A stretch of 64,000 nucleotides of DNA, from contig NZ_JAZHOB010000002.1 of assembly GCF_048751585.1 (NCBI RefSeq), forward strand, positions 62,001 through 126,000. The letters are read 5' to 3'. Under the pieces are notes generated by a model that was not told the origin of the DNA, searched no databases, and saw only the letters and a list, made by a program, of their open reading frames with translations. The DNA is from G025836975 sp048751585. Its GTDB lineage: Bacteria > Pseudomonadota > Gammaproteobacteria > Burkholderiales > Burkholderiaceae_B. The translations under genes were made by a program, and so were the position numbers. Positions 58,943 through 64,000 of this stretch are shown in pieces (positions within the stretch are counted from its first letter, which is position 1; the number at the start of each line of letters is the position of its first letter).

Positions 58943-60237
58943 TCGTCACCACGCTGTTCATCGTCTTTGTCGTGCTGATGGTCATTGGCATGCCGGTCGG
59001 GGTGGCGCTGGGCATCGCCGGCACCCTGGCCATCGTGATGTCCAACCTGGACACGCAGTGGTTCGGCCTGCTGGCCGTGCCGCAAAGCTTCTACGCGGGG
59101 CTGGCCAAGTATCCGCTGCTGGCCATTCCCATGTTCGTGCTGGTCGGATCGATTTTCGACCGTTCGGGCGTGGCCAGCCGCCTGGTCAATTTCGCCATCG
59201 CCATCGTCGGCCGCGGCCCCGGCATGCTGCCGCTCGTGGCGATTGCCGTGGCCATGTTCCTGGGGGGCATTTCGGGCTCGGGCCCGGCCTGCGCCGCGGC
59301 GGTCGGCGCCGTGATGATAGGCGCGATGACCCGCGCGGGTTATCCCAAACCTTTCTCGGCCAGCATCGTGGCGGCCGGCGCCTCGACCGACATCCTGATT
59401 CCGCCTTCCATCGCCTTCATCGTCTATTCCATCCTGGTGCCGCAGGCATCGGTGCCCGCCCTGTTTGCGGCCGGCATGGTGCCGGGCATCATGGCGGGCA
59501 TTGCGCTGATCGTGCCGTCCGTCTGGCTGGCCAGGCGCCACAAGATGGGAAGCCTGGAAAGCAGCCTGCCGCGTCCGCCGTTCTGGGCCAGCCTGTACGA
59601 AGCGGCCTGGGGGCTGATTGCGCCGGTCATTATCCTTGGCGGCATGCGCATGGGCTATTTCACGCCCACCGAAGCGGCTGTCGTTGCCGTCTTCTACGGC
59701 CTTTTCGTAGGCATGTGCATCCATCGCACCATCAAGATACGCGATCTGTTCACAATATTGCGCGAAGCCGCCGAGCTCTCGGCCGTCATCATGCTGGTGG
59801 TGACGCTGGCCGGCATCTTCGCCTGGGCACTGTCCACATTGAGCGTGATCGATCCCATCACCCGCGCCATCGTCAACTCGGGGCTTGGGGAATACGGCGT
59901 ACTGACGCTGCTGATCCTGCTGCTGATCGTCCTGGGCATGTTCCTGGACGGCATATCCATCTTCCTGATTTTCGTGCCGCTGCTCATGCCCATCGCCAAC
60001 ACCTATCAGTGGGACGCGGTATGGTTCGGAGTGATCCTGACGCTGATGGTGGCGGTGGGGCAGTTCACCCCGCCGCTGGCCGTGAACCTGATGGTGTCCT
60101 GCCGCATTGCCAAGGTTCCCATGGAAAGCACGGTGCGCTGGGTGGGCTGGCTGCTGGCATCGATGCTTTCCGTGCTTGTACTGGTTATCGTGTTCCCGGA
60201 GCTGGCCCTGTGGCTGCCTCGCTATCTTGGCTTCTAG
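58939..60237 (+). CDS. TRAP transporter large permease (DctM type), system 3
   Basis: 432 residues from ATG 58939, overlapping the small permease TGA by four bases. About 12 membrane helices. Family segments are LAKYPLLAIPMFVLVGSIFDRSGVASRLVNFAIAIVG, ISGSGPACAAAVGAVMIGAMTRAGYP, DILIPPSIAFIVYSILVPQASVPALFAAGMVPG, YFTPTEAAVVAVFYG and a C-terminal QFTPPLAVNLMVSCRIAK. It is the transport channel of the third TRAP importer in this window. The binding protein follows after 76 bp. Confidence 0.95.
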   Translation: MIVTTLFIVFVVLMVIGMPVGVALGIAGTLAIVMSNLDTQWFGLLAVPQSFYAGLAKYPLLAIPMFVLVGSIFDRSGVASRLVNFAIAIVGRGPGMLPLVAIAVAMFLGGISGSGPACAAAVGAVMIGAMTRAGYPKPFSASIVAAGASTDILIPPSIAFIVYSILVPQASVPALFAAGMVPGIMAGIALIVPSVWLARRHKMGSLESSLPRPPFWASLYEAAWGLIAPVIILGGMRMGYFTPTEAAVVAVFYGLFVGMCIHRTIKIRDLFTILREAAELSAVIMLVVTLAGIFAWALSTLSVIDPITRAIVNSGLGEYGVLTLLILLLIVLGMFLDGISIFLIFVPLLMPIANTYQWDAVWFGVILTLMVAVGQFTPPLAVNLMVSCRIAKVPMESTVRWVGWLLASMLSVLVLVIVFPELALWLPRYLGF

Positions 60238-60313
60238 AAGCCGCAACCTTATCCGCCAGCGGCATAGCGCCCCTGGCTTTCCCGTGCATTGACACACCCC
60301 GAGAGGAGACTTC

Positions 60314-61345
60314 ATGAAAATCCGTTCATTGCTTGGCGCCATCACGTGCGCGGTGGCGGCGCTGGCCGCAACGTCCACCGCCCATGCGGCCAACTATAAA
60401 TCCGAATACAAGCTGTCCATCGTCGTCGGCACCACTTTCCCATGGGGCCAGGGCGCCGAAATCTGGTCCAAGCTGGTCAAGGAACGCACCGAAGGCCGCA
60501 TCAATATCAAGATTTATCCCGGCACGTCTCTGGTGCAAGGCGACCAGACGCGCGAATTCACCGCCATCCGCCAAGGCATCATCGACATGGCCATCGGTTC
60601 GACCATCAATTGGTCCCCGCAGATCAAGCAACTGAACCTGTTCTCCCTGCCCTTCCTGATGCCGGATTACGCCGCCATCGACGCGTTGATCCATGGCGAA
60701 GTGGGCAAGAAGCTGTTCAAGGACATCGAAAAGTCCGGGGTCGTGCCGCTGGCCTGGGGCGAGAACGGCTATCGCCAGCTCAGCAATTCCAAACGCGATG
60801 TCAAGATGCCTGAAGACCTGAAAGGCATGAAGCTGCGCGTGGTCGGATCGCCGCTGTACATCGACACCTTCACCGCCCTGGGGGCCAATCCCACCCAGAT
60901 GAGCTGGGCCGATGCGCAGCCCGCACTGGCCACCGGCGCGGTCGACGGCCAGGAAAACCCCTTGTCCATTTATGCCGGCGCCAAGCTGTACGACGTGGCT
61001 CAAAAGCACCTGACCTTGTGGAATTACGTAGCCGATCCGCTCGTATTCGTGGTGAACAAGCAGGTCTGGGAATCCTGGACCGAGGCCGACCGCAAGATTG
61101 TGCGCGATGCCGCCATCGAAGCCGCCAAGCAGGAAATCGTCATTGCCCGCAAAGGCGTGACGCCTGAAGATCCTTCCATGCTGAAAGACATCGAAAGCCA
61201 TGGCGTCACCGTCACCAGCCTGACGCCCGAACAGCACGATGCCTTCGTCAAGGCAACCAAGCCCGTGTTCGACAAATGGAAAAAGACCATAGGCGAAGAC
61301 CTGGTCAATCAGGCGCAAAAGGATATTGCGGCCCGCAAGAAGTAA
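60314..61345 (+). CDS. TRAP transporter substrate-binding protein (DctP type), system 3
   Basis: 343 residues, with GAGAGGAG ahead of the ATG and a signal peptide (1-24, ending AHA-A). The mature start is NYKSEYKLSIVVGTTFPWGQGAEIW. The substrate arginine lies in GMKLRVVGSPLYIDTFTALGANPTQMSW, and the family block is PALATGAVDGQENPLSIYAGAKLY. It differs from both other DctP proteins of the window at the ligand region, so a different organic acid is likely. It is the last gene of the operon, followed by a perfect 11-bp hairpin. Confidence 0.93.
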   Translation: MKIRSLLGAITCAVAALAATSTAHAANYKSEYKLSIVVGTTFPWGQGAEIWSKLVKERTEGRINIKIYPGTSLVQGDQTREFTAIRQGIIDMAIGSTINWSPQIKQLNLFSLPFLMPDYAAIDALIHGEVGKKLFKDIEKSGVVPLAWGENGYRQLSNSKRDVKMPEDLKGMKLRVVGSPLYIDTFTALGANPTQMSWADAQPALATGAVDGQENPLSIYAGAKLYDVAQKHLTLWNYVADPLVFVVNKQVWESWTEADRKIVRDAAIEAAKQEIVIARKGVTPEDPSMLKDIESHGVTVTSLTPEQHDAFVKATKPVFDKWKKTIGEDLVNQAQKDIAARKK

Positions 61346-61373
61346 TTGCCATCATCGCATCGCTCCCCGCAAC

Positions 61374-61403
61374 CGGCGGGAAGCGATGCATGGCTTCCCG
61401 CCG
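61374..61403. terminator. 11-bp perfect hairpin between converging genes
   Basis: CGGCGGGAAGC (61374-61384) pairs exactly with GCTTCCCGCCG (61393-61403), 8-base loop. It lies between the TRAP binding-protein gene and the converging deoxyribosyltransferase gene. No T-run follows on either strand, so it may only protect 3' ends. Confidence 0.5.
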
Positions 61404-61459
61404 TGCAAGTGCGCGGAAAAACACCTTACGCCCGACCTATGGCCCGCATTGCGAAATGC

Positions 61460-61957
61460 TCAGGCGTGAGCGGCCATCTCGCCCAGGCAATCCTCCACCG
61501 TGCCGATGATCACCTGGCTGCTGCAAGCAATCATCAGGTTCAGGTTAAGGCCGAAGTCTTCTATGGTGTAGCCCTGAGTGTCGGTATACGCGGGGCCGCC
61601 CGGCTGCCGGATGCCCGGAATTTGCTGGACCAGCGGCCGGGAGTCGTCGGTATAGGCCCAGACCGGCTTGCCCAGCGCCACGGCATAGCCGACTTCGAAG
61701 GCTGTGCCCGAATCCGGCTCGGCGCCGCGAAAGGCATTCATGTTGGCCGCCATCATGTCGGCTTTGTGAATCAAGGCAATATTTGCCCGGTATATCCATA
61801 AAGCCAGTTCGGCTCCGGTCAGGCTGCGGGGCGCCTCGTTGTCCAGCGGATACAAACCGTTGAAACCGTATTTGCTGCACAGGTCCTTCAGGGTCTCGCC
61901 CCATTCCCGGGCATCGGGGCGGAACACGTCGAAGCCCGCCAGATAAACTGATTTCAT
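61460..61957 (-). CDS. nucleoside 2-deoxyribosyltransferase family protein
   Basis: 165 residues. The fold opener MKSVYLAGFDVFRPDAREW is followed by KADMMAANMNAFRGAEPDSGTAFEVGYAVALGKPVWAYT, in which E88 matches the nucleophile of the family and D82 lies nearby. These enzymes exchange or hydrolyse the base of deoxynucleosides or deoxynucleotides; single-domain members can be hydrolases acting on dNMPs. It is adjacent to AMP nucleosidase (55 bp) on the same strand, so both may serve nucleotide salvage. The preferred base is not evident. Confidence 0.9.
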   Translation of the reverse strand: MKSVYLAGFDVFRPDAREWGETLKDLCSKYGFNGLYPLDNEAPRSLTGAELALWIYRANIALIHKADMMAANMNAFRGAEPDSGTAFEVGYAVALGKPVWAYTDDSRPLVQQIPGIRQPGGPAYTDTQGYTIEDFGLNLNLMIACSSQVIIGTVEDCLGEMAAHA

Positions 61958-62012
61958 ATCCTCTCCCGTGCAAGGCCGGCCGCGCCTCCGATAAAGGAAC
62001 GGCGGCCCTGCC

Positions 62013-63515
62013 TTACTTGAATGCCGTTTCGATGAAGCTACGCAGCTTGCGCGAATGCAGCCGTTCGCGCGGCATATCGCGCAAGAGCTCCAGCGCCCGT
62101 ATGCCTATATGCAAATGCTGGCCGACTTGTGTGCGATAGAAGTCGCTGGCCATGCCGGGCAGCTTCAGCTCACCATGCAAGGGTTTGTCGGAAACGCACA
62201 GCAAGGTGCCGTATGGGACCCGGAAGCGGAAGCCGTTGGCGGCAATGGTTGCCGATTCCATATCGAGCGCGATCGCGCGCGACTGCGACAAGCGTTGGAC
62301 GGGCTCGTGGTGATCCCGCAATTCCCAATTGCGGTTGTCGATGGATGCCACCGTGCCGGTGCGCATGATTTTCTTCAATTCCCAGCCCGACAGGCCCGAG
62401 ACATCGGCCACCGCCTGCTCCAGTGCAATCTGTATCTCCGCCAGCGGCGGCACCGGCACCCAGATGGGCAGGTCGTCGTCCAGCACATGGTCCTGCCGCA
62501 CATAGCCATGCGCCAGGACATAGTCGCCCAGGCGCTGCGTGGTGCGCAAGCCCGCGCAGTGGCCCAGCATCAGCCATGCGGAAGGACGCAGCACCGCTAC
62601 GTGATCGGTTATGGTCTTGGCATTGGACGGCCCCACGCCGATGTTGATCAGCGTGATCCCCATGTGCTTGTCGCGCACCAGGTGATAGGACGGCATTTGC
62701 GGCATGCGCATCAGCGGCAGGCCGACGCGCTCCATGTCCGCGCCCGCGCGGGTGATGACGTTGCCCGGCTCCACCAGCGCCGTATAGCCGCCCTCGCCCT
62801 GGGCCAGGGTTTCCTTGGCCCATTGGCAGAACTCATCGACATAGAACTGGTAGTTGGTGAACAGCACAAAATTCTGGAAGTGCTGGGGGGCGGTCGCGGT
62901 GTAATGCTGCAGGCGATGCAGGGAATAGTCCACTCGGGGCGCGGTGAACGGGGCCAGCGGCAAGGGCTCGCCCAATTTGCCCAGCCAGGTGCCATTCACG
63001 ATGGCGTCGTCCGTGACGGCCAGTTCGGGAACGTCGAAGCGATCGCGCAGGGAATCGCCCAGCAGCTTGTCGGAATACACCCCCTCGACATACTGCCCGT
63101 CGCCGAAGGAAAAATGCAGGGGAATGGGCATATCGGATTCGCCGATTTCCACCGGCACCCCGTGATTCTTGATCAGCAGGCCGATCTGCTCCAGCAAGTA
63201 ATCGAAATACAGCGCAGGCTGGGTCACCGTGGTCATGTAGCCGCCGGGCTCCACCACATGGCCATAAGACAGGCGGCTGTCGACCTCCTGATAGGTATCC
63301 ACCTTGATCCGTATGGCGGGATAGTAGGCGCGGACCCGCTGCCTGCCGCTCCAGCCACCTTTGGCATAGTCGGCGAACTGATCGCGGATGAATGCCGTGT
63401 TGCGTTCATAGATTTCCACCAGCCGCTCCACCGCCGCCCGGGCGTCCGTGAAGCTCTTGAAATGGATCGCGGGGGGCAGGACGGTGGAGTCGATGGAATC
63501 CGAAGAGTCAAACAT
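62013..63515 (-). CDS. amn: AMP nucleosidase
   Basis: 500 residues, the usual length of Amn (about 480-500). It cleaves AMP to adenine and ribose 5-phosphate, helping to set adenylate levels. The N-terminal Amn-specific domain (about 1-170) includes YYPAIRIKVDTYQEVDSRLSYGHV. The C-terminal domain is of the nucleoside-phosphorylase fold, with INIGVGPSNAKTITDHVAVLRP, MLGHCAGLR and the late ALDMESATIAANGFRFRVPYGTLLCVSDKP carrying the catalytic acidic residue. It is the first gene of a two-gene unit with the deoxyribosyltransferase. Confidence 0.96.
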   Translation of the reverse strand: MFDSSDSIDSTVLPPAIHFKSFTDARAAVERLVEIYERNTAFIRDQFADYAKGGWSGRQRVRAYYPAIRIKVDTYQEVDSRLSYGHVVEPGGYMTTVTQPALYFDYLLEQIGLLIKNHGVPVEIGESDMPIPLHFSFGDGQYVEGVYSDKLLGDSLRDRFDVPELAVTDDAIVNGTWLGKLGEPLPLAPFTAPRVDYSLHRLQHYTATAPQHFQNFVLFTNYQFYVDEFCQWAKETLAQGEGGYTALVEPGNVITRAGADMERVGLPLMRMPQMPSYHLVRDKHMGITLINIGVGPSNAKTITDHVAVLRPSAWLMLGHCAGLRTTQRLGDYVLAHGYVRQDHVLDDDLPIWVPVPPLAEIQIALEQAVADVSGLSGWELKKIMRTGTVASIDNRNWELRDHHEPVQRLSQSRAIALDMESATIAANGFRFRVPYGTLLCVSDKPLHGELKLPGMASDFYRTQVGQHLHIGIRALELLRDMPRERLHSRKLRSFIETAFK

Positions 63516-63752
63516 AATGCACTACCCACAAAAAATAACAGGATATAAATCTACTATGACACTATATGTTGAATGGGTGCAATGCAACCGCGTCCGGCAA
63601 ATATTTGCTTTAATACGCTCGAACTGAACTTATTCCGTTTCCAGATCAATTGTGAACACGAAGGCGTAGCGCAAACAGTACATTTGTACGGCAAGCGAAG
63701 CCCACACCGTTCACGGTTGATTTAAAAATGGAGTCACCGGCCGGAACCTACC

Positions 63753-64000
63753 TTGAGCGTCATCGTCAATGCCGTCTTTCCCCTGTTCGCGCTCATACTG
63801 CTCGGCTACATCAGCGCCCGCAGGCGGCTGCTGGGGCCGGGCGCCGTCGATAGCCTGAATAAATTCGTGGTGTGGCTGGCCCTGCCCGCCCTGCTGTTCC
63901 AGGCCATGGCGAAAATCACCTGGGAACAAGTCAACCAGCCCGGCTTCGTTGCCGCCTCCAGCCTGGCCATCGCGGCGGTGTTCCTGGTGTCCTACATGAT
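63753..64000 (+). CDS. AEC (auxin efflux carrier) family transporter, N-terminal part
   Basis: The frame is open to the end of the window and encodes at least 82 residues. It opens SVIVNAVFPLFALILLGYISARRRLLGPGAV and continues LNKFVVWLALPALLFQAMA, the usual first two helices of AEC transporters (membrane carriers of malonate, malate or other organic anions). The only start between the upstream TAA and the first helix is TTG 63753, with GGAA six bases before it. The gene is divergent from amn, with 237 bp between the starts. Confidence 0.88.
   Translation, partial: MSVIVNAVFPLFALILLGYISARRRLLGPGAVDSLNKFVVWLALPALLFQAMAKITWEQVNQPGFVAASSLAIAAVFLVSYM

Noticed and set aside
58683..60393. Long overlapping frames on both strands across the TRAP system 3 permeases
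   Set aside because: Both are out-of-frame shadows, with Arg/Ser/His-rich translation, of the well-supported small and large permease genes.
1..64000. tRNA, rRNA, prophage, integron or classic defence-island genes
   Set aside because: No cloverleaf ends, rRNA blocks, integrases, capsid genes or nuclease/RT defence motifs could be recognised on either strand.

Overview
The window reads as a chromosomal segment of a betaproteobacterium of the family Alcaligenaceae (Bordetella, Achromobacter, Pusillimonas and relatives). The reasons are the high GC content, three Bug/TctC-type solute receptors or Bug-like operons, three TRAP transporters, an argS-SPOR-dsbA block, a liu operon that carries aceK, and a topoisomerase III with a histone H1-like tail. 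The species cannot be fixed from the sequence alone. I found no tRNA or rRNA gene, IS element, phage gene or CRISPR array.

Layout. 1-0.9 kb: end of a sugar or glycerol-3-phosphate type ABC permease and two small conserved genes. 1.0-4.7 kb: a secreted RHS-repeat protein ending in a DUF2235 lipase-like domain. 4.9-10 kb: housekeeping genes (argS, a SPOR protein, dsbA, metC-like, a LysE exporter). 10.1-26 kb: an accessory catabolic island. It holds an ABC importer with a TauE/SafE exporter, a Bug receptor, a ThDP lyase/decarboxylase divergent from an aldehyde dehydrogenase, and an apparent operon of GntR, CaiB-type CoA-transferase, two carboxyltransferase subunits, a 73-residue biotin carrier and a biotin carboxylase. 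Two paralogous GntR regulators flank the second half, and the end of one of them is duplicated 4.6 kb away.

26-36 kb: leucine/isovalerate catabolism. A LiuR-type MerR regulator with two matching palindromic operators precedes liuA (isovaleryl-CoA dehydrogenase), aceK, a thiolase, liuB and liuD; a metallo-beta-lactamase-fold gene is divergent from it. 36.0-36.9 kb is a 900-bp gene-free stretch that contains two unrelated but equally sized (about 223 bp) nested palindromes. 36.9-44.9 kb: a DSD1-type PLP enzyme, smg, gluQ, a very large DUF2157/GDYXXLXY membrane protein and topB.

45-48 kb: a RidA-FAH-Bug-GntR catabolic operon with a strong promoter and a 17-bp-arm operator over the predicted transcription start. 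48-53 kb: a LacI-type regulator, two operators, gluconate kinase and a TRAP importer, which together look like a gluconate or aldonate uptake and phosphorylation unit. 53-61 kb: two more TRAP systems around a lone acetolactate synthase large subunit and a SET-domain methyltransferase. 61.4-63.5 kb: a nucleoside deoxyribosyltransferase and AMP nucleosidase (purine salvage). The window ends inside an AEC-family transporter.

The best candidate for an undescribed system is the 13.8-26 kb island. It has the parts to activate an acid as a CoA ester, carboxylate an acyl-CoA with a two-CT enzyme, and cleave and oxidise an intermediate, under shared GntR control. The substrate is not readable from the sequence. 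The paired 223-bp palindromes are the most striking non-coding signal.
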